From Halomonas sp. A40-4 (GTDB taxonomy: Bacteria; Pseudomonadota; Gammaproteobacteria; Pseudomonadales; Halomonadaceae): a stretch of 64,000 bases of DNA. Where the stretch lies: positions 1,178,001 through 1,242,000 of the forward strand of contig NZ_CP065230.1 of NCBI RefSeq assembly GCF_015767635.1, read 5' to 3'. Positions 1 to 7,978 of the stretch are shown here, piece by piece (the first letter of the stretch is position 1; every line of letters starts with the position of its first letter). The position numbers were made by a program, and so were the translations under genes. Under the pieces are notes generated by a model. The model worked only from the letters and a program-made list of their open reading frames with translations, searched no databases and was not told where the DNA came from.

Positions 1-484
1 CCAGTAGCGCCACCTGACCTTCTCCGCCGAGTTCCTGGGCCAGGTAGTCGCAGGCTTTATAACCGGCGTCGTAGTTCTTTGACCCCACGAAGCCGTCCAC
101 GGGACCCTCGGCCTGAGCGTCAATGGCAACGGTGGTGACGCCTGCTTCCTCTGCGGCCAGCACCGCCGTTTCAACACCGACCGAGTCGGCGGGATTGAGC
201 AGCAGGATATCGATGTCTTGCTGGATCATATCCTCGACATCGCTGACCTGCTTGGAGACATCGTGGCGGGCATCGGTGGTGATCACTTCGGCGCCAATGC
301 TCTCCGCGGCGCTCTCGAGCGCCTTTTGCATGGTCACGAAGTATTCGTTGTTAAGTTCCTGAAAAGACATGCCGATCTTAAGGTTATGCTCATCGGCCGT
401 TGCGGTTCCCGCTGTCAAAACGGCGGCGCTGGCGGCGACGATGGCCGTCTTGCGAAAGGGGGCTGCGATATCATTAATTTTCAT
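1..484 (-). CDS. Ribose-type ABC transporter substrate-binding protein (C-terminus cut by window edge)
   Basis: Reading leftwards from an ATG at 484 gives 161 open codons running off the left edge. The N-terminus is a signal peptide (basic start, then a long run of Ala/Val/Thr ending near ATADE). The mature part starts LKIGMSFQELNNEYFVTMQK and continues with DVEDMIQQDIDILLLNPADS, which is the pattern of the ribose/galactose (type I periplasmic) binding-protein family. Such proteins deliver sugars or polyols to an RbsA/RbsC-type ABC importer, whose genes presumably lie left of the window. A LacI-like operator lies 75 bases upstream at 559-576. Family is clear; the ligand is not. The neighbouring polyol-type SDR with the same operator suggests a pentitol or related polyol. 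Confidence 0.85.
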   Translation of the reverse strand, partial: MKINDIAAPFRKTAIVAASAAVLTAGTATADEHNLKIGMSFQELNNEYFVTMQKALESAAESIGAEVITTDARHDVSKQVSDVEDMIQQDIDILLLNPADSVGVETAVLAAEEAGVTTVAIDAQAEGPVDGFVGSKNYDAGYKACDYLAQELGGEGQVALL

Positions 485-558
485 GGTTGGCTCCAGGGTT
501 TTTGTTGTGGCATTGCTTTTGTGGCATTTAATGATGCGAGAAAGCTGACATTTATTGA

Positions 559-576
559 AATGTTAACGTCAACATT
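559..576. promoter_or_regulatory. LacI-type operator, copy 1 (AATGTTAACGTCAACATT)
   Basis: An 18-bp near-perfect palindrome centred on ACGT (one mismatched pair) lies upstream of the binding-protein gene. The identical 18-mer recurs at 1480-1497. On the minus strand a TTGTCA / 18 nt / TTAAAT promoter fits just upstream and overlapping, so a bound repressor would block initiation. CG-centred palindromes of this size are typical of LacI-family operators; the cognate regulator is inferred to be outside the window. Confidence 0.7.
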
Positions 577-616
577 TAAAAGCTAGAAGAGTCCTGATGA
601 CAAAGCAATAGAACTC

Positions 617-629
617 AGACCAATGTCTA
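617..629. promoter_or_regulatory. Promoter-distal repeated motif AGACCAATGTCTA, copy 1
   Basis: AGAC-N4-GTCT dyad located 58 bases distal to the operator at 559-576 (start to start). The identical 13-mer lies at 1540-1552 with nearly the same offset (60) from the second operator. The conserved distance suggests an activator or second operator site; the protein is unknown. Confidence 0.45.
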
Positions 630-661
630 CTAGCGCCTGATGACTCTCTCCGAGGTTTACT

Positions 662-1390
662 TTACATATCGAAATTGCTGGGCAGGACCACCATGTCACG
701 AATGGTGACATTGCGTGGGCGAGTCAGCATGTACATGACAGCATCAGATACATCCGTTGGCTCAATAATGCTGCCTGACTCTTTCGCCTTGCGCAGGTTT
801 TCTTCTGGCCAGTCAGCCAGCAAGGCACTGTTGACAGGACCCGGTGACACCGAAGCCACCCGGATGCCATGTTTCAGGACTTGGCGCCGCACGGTCTGAA
901 CGAAATTGTTCATGGCCCATTTGGAGGAGGCGTAGACCGGCTCCCAATGGACGGGGAAGTGCCCGGCGACCGAGCTTGTCACCATGATGTCGCCTGTTCC
1001 GCGTTCAATCATGTGTGGCAAGACGTTCTGGACGTTCTTCATCACGACGCTGACATTGAGGCTCACCATGCGGTCAATGGCATCTGGGTCAGCGTCAAGC
1101 AAGTCACCCCCGATATAGCTACCCGCATTGGCGTGGAAGATATCGAGTTGGCCGGCTTTCTCCAGGATTTGTGACAGCAGCGTTGCGCAGTCCTTGGGAT
1201 CGAGCAAGTCCATGACCAGCGGAATCGCCGCATCGCCCAATTCCTCACAGATTGCCTTCAGTGCGGCCTGGTCGCGGTCAACCAGTACGACGCGAGCGCC
1301 TGATGCAATCATCGCCTTTACCGTCGCAAGCCCTATTCCCGACGCTGCGCCTGTAACGGCGGCTACTTTTCCTTCCAATTCATTAGCCAT
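662..1390 (-). CDS. SDR-family polyol dehydrogenase (ribitol 2-dehydrogenase-like)
   Basis: 242-residue classical short-chain dehydrogenase, probably a cytoplasmic NAD(P)-dependent enzyme oxidising a polyol to a ketose. Visible motifs: cofactor loop GAASGIG near residue 16, NAG near 88, a Ser of the SS pair near 140 and catalytic YASSK near 154. The ATG at 1390 is chosen over an in-frame TTG one codon earlier because AAAGGAGAG lies directly upstream. It is preceded by its own copy of the LacI-type operator and distal motif, so it is co-regulated with the binding-protein gene although transcribed from a separate promoter. The similarity to ribitol dehydrogenases is by overall pattern; the substrate is inference. 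Confidence 0.8.
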   Translation of the reverse strand: MANELEGKVAAVTGAASGIGLATVKAMIASGARVVLVDRDQAALKAICEELGDAAIPLVMDLLDPKDCATLLSQILEKAGQLDIFHANAGSYIGGDLLDADPDAIDRMVSLNVSVVMKNVQNVLPHMIERGTGDIMVTSSVAGHFPVHWEPVYASSKWAMNNFVQTVRRQVLKHGIRVASVSPGPVNSALLADWPEENLRKAKESGSIIEPTDVSDAVMYMLTRPRNVTIRDMVVLPSNFDM

Positions 1391-1479
1391 CAAATTCTCT
1401 CCTTTAATTGTCTTTTGTCGTTAAAGCAACTTGACGTTAGACAAACATTTGTACAGCGGGTGAGTGCTGATATCTCTCG

Positions 1480-1497
1480 AATGTTAACGTCAACATT
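1480..1497. promoter_or_regulatory. LacI-type operator, copy 2 (AATGTTAACGTCAACATT)
   Basis: Exact copy of the 18-mer at 559-576, placed 90 bases upstream of the SDR start codon. Together the two copies define a small local regulon. Confidence 0.7.
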
Positions 1498-1539
1498 AAT
1501 GAACACTAGTCGTCCGCCATGGGCAAATCAATGGAGGGT

Positions 1540-1552
1540 AGACCAATGTCTA
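1540..1552. promoter_or_regulatory. Promoter-distal repeated motif AGACCAATGTCTA, copy 2
   Basis: Exact copy of the 13-mer at 617-629, again about 60 bases beyond the operator on the promoter-distal side. Confidence 0.45.
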
Positions 1553-1603
1553 GCGTGGGGGCTGGGGGGAGGGCAAGTGCCCACTAGGTTTTGTCATTTA
1601 CTT

Positions 1604-1915
1604 TCAGGAAAACCACCACCGCCAGGATGCCGCGCAGGTTATCCCTACCGCGATTGATACCAGGGGGCTTCGCAGGCCAATCGCTACCGCCCCGGCGGCC
1701 ACGGCTGCAAGCCGCGCGCCTCCGTCTCCATGCACGATCATGGGCGTTATCACGGCAATCAGCACTGAACTTGACATGGCATCGACGAAGCGCCGTACCA
1801 GGGGGCTTAAAGGCACCGTTGCCATGATCAACAGCCCCAGGACCCTGGAGCCGTAGGCGATCAGGGCCATTAATGAGATCGCCAATAACGATTGCCAGAC
1901 CTGCAGCGAACTCAT
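1604..1915 (-). CDS. azlD: AzlD-family branched-chain amino acid exporter subunit
   Basis: 103-residue hydrophobic protein with about three to four membrane segments (LLAISLMALIAYGSRVLGLL, then VLIAVITPMIV and the C-terminal Gly/Ala-rich segment). This is the typical size and pattern of AzlD, the small partner of AzlC in LIV-E type export of branched-chain amino acids or analogues. Its ATG overlaps the azlC stop as ATGA (1912-1915), indicating translational coupling. A longer reading frame extends upstream inside azlC but has no membrane character there, so the start at the overlap is preferred. Confidence 0.85.
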   Translation of the reverse strand: MSSLQVWQSLLAISLMALIAYGSRVLGLLIMATVPLSPLVRRFVDAMSSSVLIAVITPMIVHGDGGARLAAVAAGAVAIGLRSPLVSIAVGITCAASWRWWFS

Positions 1916-2634
1916 GAGCCAGTTTCCCTGAACCAGCGCCCGGGCAACAGCACGGCGATCACTCCCCCCGTCAGGGCGCCTACCATGACGTGCAGATAGG
2001 GGGGGAGCCACCAGTACGCCATGAGCGCGCTGATGGCGGCCGCCAGCCAGGGGACGGCCATGATGGCCCGGGGCTTTCCTCCTACCACGATCATGAGTAG
2101 AAAGCAGAGCATGATCACGTCAAGACCGAACCGTTCTGGCTCGGTGATGCCGCCACCAAATACCAGCCCGATGGCGGTCCCTACCACCCAAGCGCTCCAT
2201 AGCGCGATCCCTCCCCCCAGCAGAACGCCCAGGTTACGCTCCCCCCGGTGATATTCCCCCAGGGCCATGGCCCAGTTCGAGTCGGTGAGCAGGATCACCA
2301 TGGCGAATTGCTGACGGCGCGGCAGTGGCTTGAGCCAGGGGTAGAGTGCTGCACTCATCAGCATATGCCGGGTATGGATGGCCAGGGTGATCGCGGCCAA
2401 CGCCAGCAGGGGCAGGGGCGTGTGCCAAAGCTCTAGGGCCGCAAACTGCGAGGGGGCGGCAAACACAAAAAGGCTCATCAGCATCGCTTCCCAATCGGCT
2501 AGCCCCTGATGCACGGCCGCAACGCCGAACGCCAAGCCAAACGCCACCGTGAAAGCCGCCAGCGGCAGCATCAGGCGTATCCCTTTCCAGGTGCCCGCTC
2601 TATCGAGTCGAGTCGGGTTTTCCTTTGATGTCAT
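1912..2634 (-). CDS. azlC: AzlC-family branched-chain amino acid exporter, large subunit
   Basis: 240-residue inner-membrane protein of the AzlC/YgaZ family. Characteristic stretches are GIRLMLPLAAFTVAFGLAFG at the N-terminus, FVFAAPSQFAALEL and AIHTRHMLMSAALYPWL. With AzlD it forms an exporter for branched-chain amino acids (family knowledge). The ATG at 2634 is chosen because GAAAGG lies about 8 bases upstream; an in-frame GTG 30 bases earlier has no such site. It is divergent from the TRAP binding-protein gene at 2807. Confidence 0.88.
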   Translation of the reverse strand: MTSKENPTRLDRAGTWKGIRLMLPLAAFTVAFGLAFGVAAVHQGLADWEAMLMSLFVFAAPSQFAALELWHTPLPLLALAAITLAIHTRHMLMSAALYPWLKPLPRRQQFAMVILLTDSNWAMALGEYHRGERNLGVLLGGGIALWSAWVVGTAIGLVFGGGITEPERFGLDVIMLCFLLMIVVGGKPRAIMAVPWLAAAISALMAYWWLPPYLHVMVGALTGGVIAVLLPGRWFRETGS

Positions 2635-2806
2635 CGCGTAACCTTTCTCAAAACGGCAGGCCACTATAAAACAAACAGACCTGCTTGTTTTTTTGTTTCT
2701 TGAAGTCTACATTGAATATCGTGCACTCGCCAATCCGCTAGGTGCCGCCTTATATACAGCAAGATAATAGCAACAAACTGTCGATTAACTCGGCCGGGGA
2801 AACTGT

Positions 2807-3943
2807 ATGAACGTTACTCGCAATACGCTACCGCTCGTCGTCGCCGCTCTGGCGCTTCCTGCCTACGTAGCTTCAGCACAAGCATCGACTTCCTTCATTG
2901 CCAATTCCTTCTATGACCAGCAGCACCCTTTCTCTCGCTATGGTTACATCGAGTGGGCTGAGACGGTCAAAGAGCTTTCCGATGGTGAACTTCAACCCGA
3001 GGTGTATACCGGGACGGTGCTGCTAGCCCCCCGTGCCAGCCTGCAAGGGATCCAGGACAATATTGCTCAAGTCGCTCATCATGCGGCTATTTACACGCCT
3101 TCCGAAATGCCGGTAGCCAATGCCGTGCAGGAACTGGGGTTCAACTATTCGGATCCGTTGATCAGTGTTCTGGCTGTTACCGACTTCAGTTTGAACAATC
3201 CCACGCAACTTGCCGAGTGGGAAGAACTGGGTATCGTCTACCTGGGCGCCTACAACACCCCGCCTTATGTGTTGATGTGTCGTGAACCCGTTCGCAACCT
3301 TGAAGAGCTGAGTGGCAAGCGCATCCGCACGGCCGGTTCCACGGTGTCTGCATGGGTCGAGGAAGCAGGGGGCACGCCGGTCAACGTGCCTTCCAGCGAG
3401 ATGTACAGCGGGCTCGACCGCGGGTCACTGGATTGTGCGACCAATGCGGTCAATGATCTGGTGGATCGCTCGCTGTGGGAGGTCGCCGAACACACCACTC
3501 TTTTGCCTACCGGTATGTATTGGTCCGGCCCTCAGTGGGGCTTCAACGCGGGTTTCTGGGCCGACCTTAGCGATGAGCAGCGTGAGGTCTTCAAGGAAGC
3601 AAGCGCCAAGGCCATGACGCGCATGGTGGTTCAATACATCGGCGCGGCTGAAGCCGCCATGGAAGAGGCCGAAGCAAACGGCAACAATATTTACGAGCCT
3701 GAAGACGACCTGATGGCGTCGGTGGAAACGTTCCGCGATGAAGCGCTGGAAAACGTCTATGACAAGGCCCGCGATCAATACGGCGTCGAAGACCCGGAAG
3801 CGCTGATCGATGATTTCCTGGCCACCTATGACAAGTGGGAAGCCTTGATCAGTGAGGTTGACCGCGAAGACGAAGAGGCGTTAGCGGAATTGGCCATGGA
3901 AGAAATCTTCGACAAACTTCCTGCAGACTACGGTATTTATTAA
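2807..3943 (+). CDS. TRAP transporter DctP-type substrate-binding protein
   Basis: 378-residue exported binding protein: signal peptide to about residue 26 (AYVASAQA), then a DctP fold. The hallmark GKRIRTAGSTVSAWVEEAGG near residues 168-187 carries the ligand-carboxylate Arg of the family, followed by PSSEMYSGLDRGSLDCA, the DctP 'S-E-x-Y-x-G-L-x-x-G' motif. The C-terminus is very acidic. It starts a block whose permease genes follow after a TetR gene. The ligand is an organic acid or amide; the co-transcribed amidohydrolase at 6476 suggests a compound with a hydrolysable amide or lactam bond. Start: ATG after a weak purine-rich GGGGAAACTGT. Confidence 0.88.
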   Translation: MNVTRNTLPLVVAALALPAYVASAQASTSFIANSFYDQQHPFSRYGYIEWAETVKELSDGELQPEVYTGTVLLAPRASLQGIQDNIAQVAHHAAIYTPSEMPVANAVQELGFNYSDPLISVLAVTDFSLNNPTQLAEWEELGIVYLGAYNTPPYVLMCREPVRNLEELSGKRIRTAGSTVSAWVEEAGGTPVNVPSSEMYSGLDRGSLDCATNAVNDLVDRSLWEVAEHTTLLPTGMYWSGPQWGFNAGFWADLSDEQREVFKEASAKAMTRMVVQYIGAAEAAMEEAEANGNNIYEPEDDLMASVETFRDEALENVYDKARDQYGVEDPEALIDDFLATYDKWEALISEVDREDEEALAELAMEEIFDKLPADYGIY

Positions 3944-3957
3944 TGCTTAAGCCGCAA

Positions 3958-3978
3958 GGCCGCCTCAATGAGGCGGCC
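3958..3978. promoter_or_regulatory. GC-rich hairpin between TRAP binding-protein gene and tetR
   Basis: GGCCGCCTCA and TGAGGCGGCC form a perfect 10-bp inverted repeat with one unpaired base, right after the binding-protein stop. No U-run follows, so it looks like a mRNA-stabilising or processing hairpin that lets the binding protein be made in excess of the permease, rather than a full terminator. Confidence 0.55.
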
Positions 3979-4004
3979 ATGGCCGAGATAGGGAAGGGTT
4001 CGCC

Positions 4005-4634
4005 ATGACAAAGCGACAGAACCAGGAAGAACGCTCACACCAAACCCAGACCCGGGTCACGCAGGCAACGATTGAATGCATTCTTGCCAAGGGGATTCGT
4101 GCGACCTCTACCGTTGATGTCGCGCGTCAGGCCGGTGTTTCTCGAGGCGCTTTGGTTCATCACTACCCGTCTAAAACGTTGTTGATGCAGGCCGCGCTCG
4201 AGGATTTGCTCAACCGTGAGGTTGAAAGCGTCCGGGAAATGGCGATAGGCGTCAGCGAAGGCAGGATGAACTTCGATAGCCTGTTGAAAGCCTTGCATGA
4301 GCATTTCAAGGGGGACATGTACATGGTGACCCTGGAGTTCCTCACCAATGCGCGGACCGATCCCGACATCATGAGTGCACTGGTGCCGCTTGCCGCAAGG
4401 TTCAATGACTCCTTGGAGAAAATCTGGGAGCAGTTAGTCTCCAGCTCGGAACACACATCGCATCAGAACCGGGTCGCTCTTAATGCCACCCTGTGCATGA
4501 TGCGAGGCATGGGGGCTCAGAGCATATGGCGTGATGACCCTGAGCTCTACAGGGATATGCTGGTTTTCTGGAAAGAGACGCTTCTGAAACTGGGTTTTTC
4601 TGCCTCAGATTCGACGAGGAGTGAGCCCGCATGA
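4005..4634 (+). CDS. TetR-family transcriptional regulator
   Basis: 209 residues. An N-terminal TetR helix-turn-helix spans residues about 30-65 (TSTVDVARQAGVSRGALVHH, then YPSKTLLMQAALEDLL), followed by an all-helical ligand domain. The gene is unusually placed inside the TRAP operon, between the binding protein and the small permease, and its stop overlaps the permease start as ATGA (4631-4634). It probably controls this operon in response to the imported compound or its hydrolysis product (inference). Confidence 0.88.
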   Translation: MTKRQNQEERSHQTQTRVTQATIECILAKGIRATSTVDVARQAGVSRGALVHHYPSKTLLMQAALEDLLNREVESVREMAIGVSEGRMNFDSLLKALHEHFKGDMYMVTLEFLTNARTDPDIMSALVPLAARFNDSLEKIWEQLVSSSEHTSHQNRVALNATLCMMRGMGAQSIWRDDPELYRDMLVFWKETLLKLGFSASDSTRSEPA

Positions 4635-5131
4635 TCATCAAGCGCTTCGAGTCTCTGAGCTACTGGTTTGCCAAAAGCGCCCTGGTGCTGGCAACGCTCT
4701 TCTTGATACTGATGGCGTTGCATGTCTCGCTGGACGTAGCGCTTCGATACGTGTTCGGAAAGTCGTTCGCGGGGACGCTGGAATTTGTTTCTTTCTATTA
4801 CATGGTCGCGGTGGTCTTCCTGCCGCTGGCCTATGTCGAGCTCCAGCAGGAGCACATCAGTGTCGATGTACTGGCCGGAAGACTCCCTCCTTCCTTGCAG
4901 CTAGTGCTTTACCTGTTTGCCAGTTCGCTCGGCCTGATCTATTTCGGCATGCTCTGCTACAAGAGCTTCCTCGATGCTTTAGAGGCCACAATACGACTGG
5001 AAACTGCCATGGCGAATTTCCAGTTCTATCTTTGGCCTAGCCGCTGGGCGTTACCGGTTGGCTTTGCCGCCATGTGCCTGGCCATCATCGCCAATATGAT
5101 CAAGGCGCTGCGTCTACGCCGAGCCCTGTAG
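4631..5131 (+). CDS. TRAP transporter small permease (DctQ family)
   Basis: 166-residue membrane protein with four predicted transmembrane helices (ALVLATLFLILMALHVSLDV, FYYMVAVVFLPLAYV, LVLYLFASSLGLIYF, ALPVGFAAMCLAIIA). DctQ proteins form the small membrane subunit that couples to DctM. Its start overlaps the tetR stop by four bases, and dctM follows 10 bases after its own stop. Confidence 0.87.
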   Translation: MIIKRFESLSYWFAKSALVLATLFLILMALHVSLDVALRYVFGKSFAGTLEFVSFYYMVAVVFLPLAYVELQQEHISVDVLAGRLPPSLQLVLYLFASSLGLIYFGMLCYKSFLDALEATIRLETAMANFQFYLWPSRWALPVGFAAMCLAIIANMIKALRLRRAL

Positions 5132-5141
5132 GAGTACCCCC

Positions 5142-6449
5142 ATGAGTAATATCGAAATAGGCGTGGCAGGTATTGCCATCGCCTTGGCCCTGATCGCCCT
5201 GCGGGTGCCCATTGGCATCGCCCTGGGACTTGTGTCGATCATCGGCATCAGTGAATTGACCAACATGCGGGTGGCCTGGGGCATGATTTCTGCCACGCCG
5301 TTCGACTTTGCGGGCACCTGGGAACTGACGGCCGCGCCCATGTTCCTGTTCATGGGCTATTTGTGTACCAGCACCCGCATGACCCAGGGGCTGTTCCATG
5401 CCATGCGGCTTTATCTGGCTCGGTTGCCTGGTGGTTTGGCCGTCTCCAGTGTGATGGCATCTGCCTTCTTTGCTGCCGCCTCTGGCTCCAGCGTTGCAAC
5501 GTCGGCGGCCATGTCGCGCATTGCCGTCCCCGAGATGCTCAAGCACCACTACGACAAAGGGCTGGCTACAGGTACGGTGGCGGCGTCAGGCACCTTGGGC
5601 TCCTTGATTCCTCCCAGTGTGCTGCTGGTGCTCTACGGTGTTTACGCTCAGGTTTCGGTGGGCCAGCTGTTCATGGCCGGTTTTATTCCGGGGGTGCTCT
5701 CGGCGCTGCTCTATATCGCCATGATCATGGTGCGGACCAAGCTTAACCCGAGCTTGGCCGGCGACGTTGATGTGCGTTCCACCTGGGACGAGAAATGGGA
5801 CGCCTTTAAAGATATCTGGCCGTTACCTCTTCTGATCGGCTCTGTGCTGGGCGGGATTTTTCTGGGTGTTTTCTCGCCTACGGAAGCTGGCGCTGTGGGC
5901 ACTACCATCGCGGCCGTCATCGCCTTTGCGCGACGGTCCCTCACCATGGAGGCGATCAAGGAGGCGCTGGTCAGCACGGCGGTAAGCACTGCGAGTATCT
6001 TCATTATCCTGATTGGCTCGCTTTTTTTCACCCGCTTTCTCGCCATGAGTGGGGTGCCTGCTGCCTTCTCCGAGCTGATTCTGGGGGTCAGCACCGAGAC
6101 GTGGTGGATCATTCTCGCCGTCGCGCTGATCTATCTGGTGTTGGGTATGTTCATTGACTCCATCGGCCTGTTGCTTCTCACGCTGCCGCTGATCCTGCCA
6201 TTGGTCGAAGGCGCCGATCTCAACTTGATCTGGTTCGGGATTATCGTCGTCAAGCTGCTTGAAGTGGGGCTGGTGACGCCGCCTATCGGGCTGAATGTGT
6301 ATGTCATCAAGGGCGCGCTGGGTAAAAGCGTCACTCTTTCGGAAGTCTTCAGGGGCGTAAGCTGGTTCATCGTCATGGACGTTATCGCTCTGTTACTGAT
6401 CGTGCTGATCCCGGCACTGTCACTTTATCTCCCACAAAAAATGTTTTAA
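5142..6449 (+). CDS. TRAP transporter large permease (DctM family)
   Basis: 435-residue polytopic protein, the sodium-coupled transport subunit. Family signatures: APMFLFMGYL near the N-terminus, ASAFFAAASGSSVATSAAMS, GTLGSLIPPSVLLVLYGVYA and LLEVGLVTPPIGLNVYVIKG near the C-terminus. Length is normal. RBS AGGAGTACCCCC precedes the ATG. Membrane-embedded, works with the DctQ and DctP products at 4631 and 2807. Confidence 0.92.
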   Translation: MSNIEIGVAGIAIALALIALRVPIGIALGLVSIIGISELTNMRVAWGMISATPFDFAGTWELTAAPMFLFMGYLCTSTRMTQGLFHAMRLYLARLPGGLAVSSVMASAFFAAASGSSVATSAAMSRIAVPEMLKHHYDKGLATGTVAASGTLGSLIPPSVLLVLYGVYAQVSVGQLFMAGFIPGVLSALLYIAMIMVRTKLNPSLAGDVDVRSTWDEKWDAFKDIWPLPLLIGSVLGGIFLGVFSPTEAGAVGTTIAAVIAFARRSLTMEAIKEALVSTAVSTASIFIILIGSLFFTRFLAMSGVPAAFSELILGVSTETWWIILAVALIYLVLGMFIDSIGLLLLTLPLILPLVEGADLNLIWFGIIVVKLLEVGLVTPPIGLNVYVIKGALGKSVTLSEVFRGVSWFIVMDVIALLLIVLIPALSLYLPQKMF

Positions 6450-6475
6450 CGCTCGCTCTATCAAAAGGAATTCCA

Positions 6476-7702
6476 ATGAAATCGACTCGTTTTATTAATG
6501 CCAACGTTATTGATACGCGTAACGGTAAAGTACTTGCCAACCAGCAGGTGCGTGTACAAGAGGGCCGTATCGTTGCGGTTAGTGATTCCCCCTTAGAGGG
6601 CGACGATGACCAGGTCGTCGATGTCCGTGGGCACTTCCTGATGCCGGGCCTGGTTGATTCTCATGTTCATGTGACGGCCATCACGCCCAATTTTGCCTTG
6701 CTTGAAACGCTTTCGCCGTTTTATGTCGGCGCCAAGTCGAGTGAGCTGCTTGAAGATATGCTGATGCGTGGCTTTACCACCGTGCGGGATGCCGGTGGTG
6801 CCGATTACGGCCTGGCGAAGGCGGTCGATGAAGGGGCTTTGGTGGGGCCGCGCATCATGTACGCGGGCAATGCGCTTTCCCAGACCGGTGGTCATGCTGA
6901 TATGCGCGGGCCGGGGCAGCAAACCTTCGAAGGCTGCTTCTGTTGCTCTGGCCTGGGCCGGGTTTGCGACGGTGTCAGTGAAGTGCGTCGTGCTGCCCGG
7001 GACGAAATCAGAAAGGGGGCCACCCAGATCAAGATCATGGCGTCCGGCGGCGTTTCATCGCCCACGGATCGTATCGATAGCACCCAGTTTTCCATCGAGG
7101 AAATCGACGCGATCGTCGAGGAAGCGACGGCCGCCAATATCCATACCATGGCCCATGCCTACACGGCGCGCGCCATCAACCGGCTGATTCCCCGGGGCGT
7201 CAAAACCATTGAGCACGGGAACCTGATGGATGAAGAGAGCTGCCGTTTGTTCATCAAGCACGACGCCTACCTGACGCCAACGCTTGCCACCTATGATGCC
7301 CTGGCCAAGGAAGGTGTGGAGGCCGGTATGGCGGAGCACTTGCAGCGTAAGGTGTTTGATGTTCTTGATGCGGGTGGTAAGGCGCTGGAAATGGCACAAC
7401 GCCATGGCGTCAAGATGCTATTCGGCACGGATTTGCTGGGCCGAATGCAGCGTCATCAGCTCAATGAATTTCATCTGCGCAAGGATGTGGTGCCAACCGA
7501 TGAGTTGATCCGTACCGCCACCTGCAATGCCGCTGATGCCTTTGATTACGTTGGCGATTTTGGCGAGATTGTTCCAGGCGCACGCGGGGATATTATTATT
7601 CTCAAGGATAATCCATTGGATGACATCAATGTGCTCACCCAGCCGGATGAACAACTGATGCTCATCATGAAAGACGGTGCCTTTTATAAAAACACGCTGT
7701 AA
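6476..7702 (+). CDS. Metal-dependent amidohydrolase (prolidase/imidazolonepropionase-like)
   Basis: 408-residue amidohydrolase-superfamily enzyme of the group that includes Xaa-Pro dipeptidase-like Sgx/Cc proteins. Visible metal-centre motifs: HVHV near residue 64-67 (first two His), KIMASGGVSSP near 184 (the Lys that is carbamylated in this family), HAYT near 225, IEHGN near 246, and GTDLLG near 317 with the catalytic Asp. It probably hydrolyses a cyclic or linear amide cytosolically. It is the last gene of the TRAP operon (26 bases after dctM, RBS AAAGGAATTCCA), so it likely acts on the imported substrate. Exact substrate unknown. Confidence 0.85.
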   Translation: MKSTRFINANVIDTRNGKVLANQQVRVQEGRIVAVSDSPLEGDDDQVVDVRGHFLMPGLVDSHVHVTAITPNFALLETLSPFYVGAKSSELLEDMLMRGFTTVRDAGGADYGLAKAVDEGALVGPRIMYAGNALSQTGGHADMRGPGQQTFEGCFCCSGLGRVCDGVSEVRRAARDEIRKGATQIKIMASGGVSSPTDRIDSTQFSIEEIDAIVEEATAANIHTMAHAYTARAINRLIPRGVKTIEHGNLMDEESCRLFIKHDAYLTPTLATYDALAKEGVEAGMAEHLQRKVFDVLDAGGKALEMAQRHGVKMLFGTDLLGRMQRHQLNEFHLRKDVVPTDELIRTATCNAADAFDYVGDFGEIVPGARGDIIILKDNPLDDINVLTQPDEQLMLIMKDGAFYKNTL

Positions 7703-7731
7703 TAACACGCTGTAGTGAACGTTGTGATGTG

Positions 7732-7764
7732 GACTGAAGAGGCCTTTATAAGGCCTCTTTAGTC
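7732..7764. terminator. Strong hairpin after amidohydrolase gene
   Basis: GACTGAAGAGGCCTT and AAGGCCTCTTTAGTC pair over 15 bp with one G-T position and a short TAT loop. It lies 30 bases after the stop of the TRAP operon. There is no long U-run after the stem, so it is either a weak or bidirectional terminator. Confidence 0.6.
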
Positions 7765-7978
7765 AAGAACTGGCTACCATGGGTCTTCCGGTCTTTGTCA
7801 ATACAAGGCTTCTCCGGGGGATCGCATTGGTGGCTTGATCCTTTCTGATCGCCCAATGAATTGGGCTCTTACGAACCTCGCACCCACATAGTTCTAAGTA
7901 GTCTCCCAGCCACTGCAGTAGCCAGACTTCGTCGGGCGATAGCCTTTGGTGGCTCGATCATGGCTGATCTCTATTTAT

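Noticed and set aside
7809..7970. Two imperfect direct repeats of about 40 bases and a minus-strand open stretch across them
   Set aside because: Similarity is only moderate, no terminal repeats or transposase similarity are visible, and the reading frame has no start or recognisable family.
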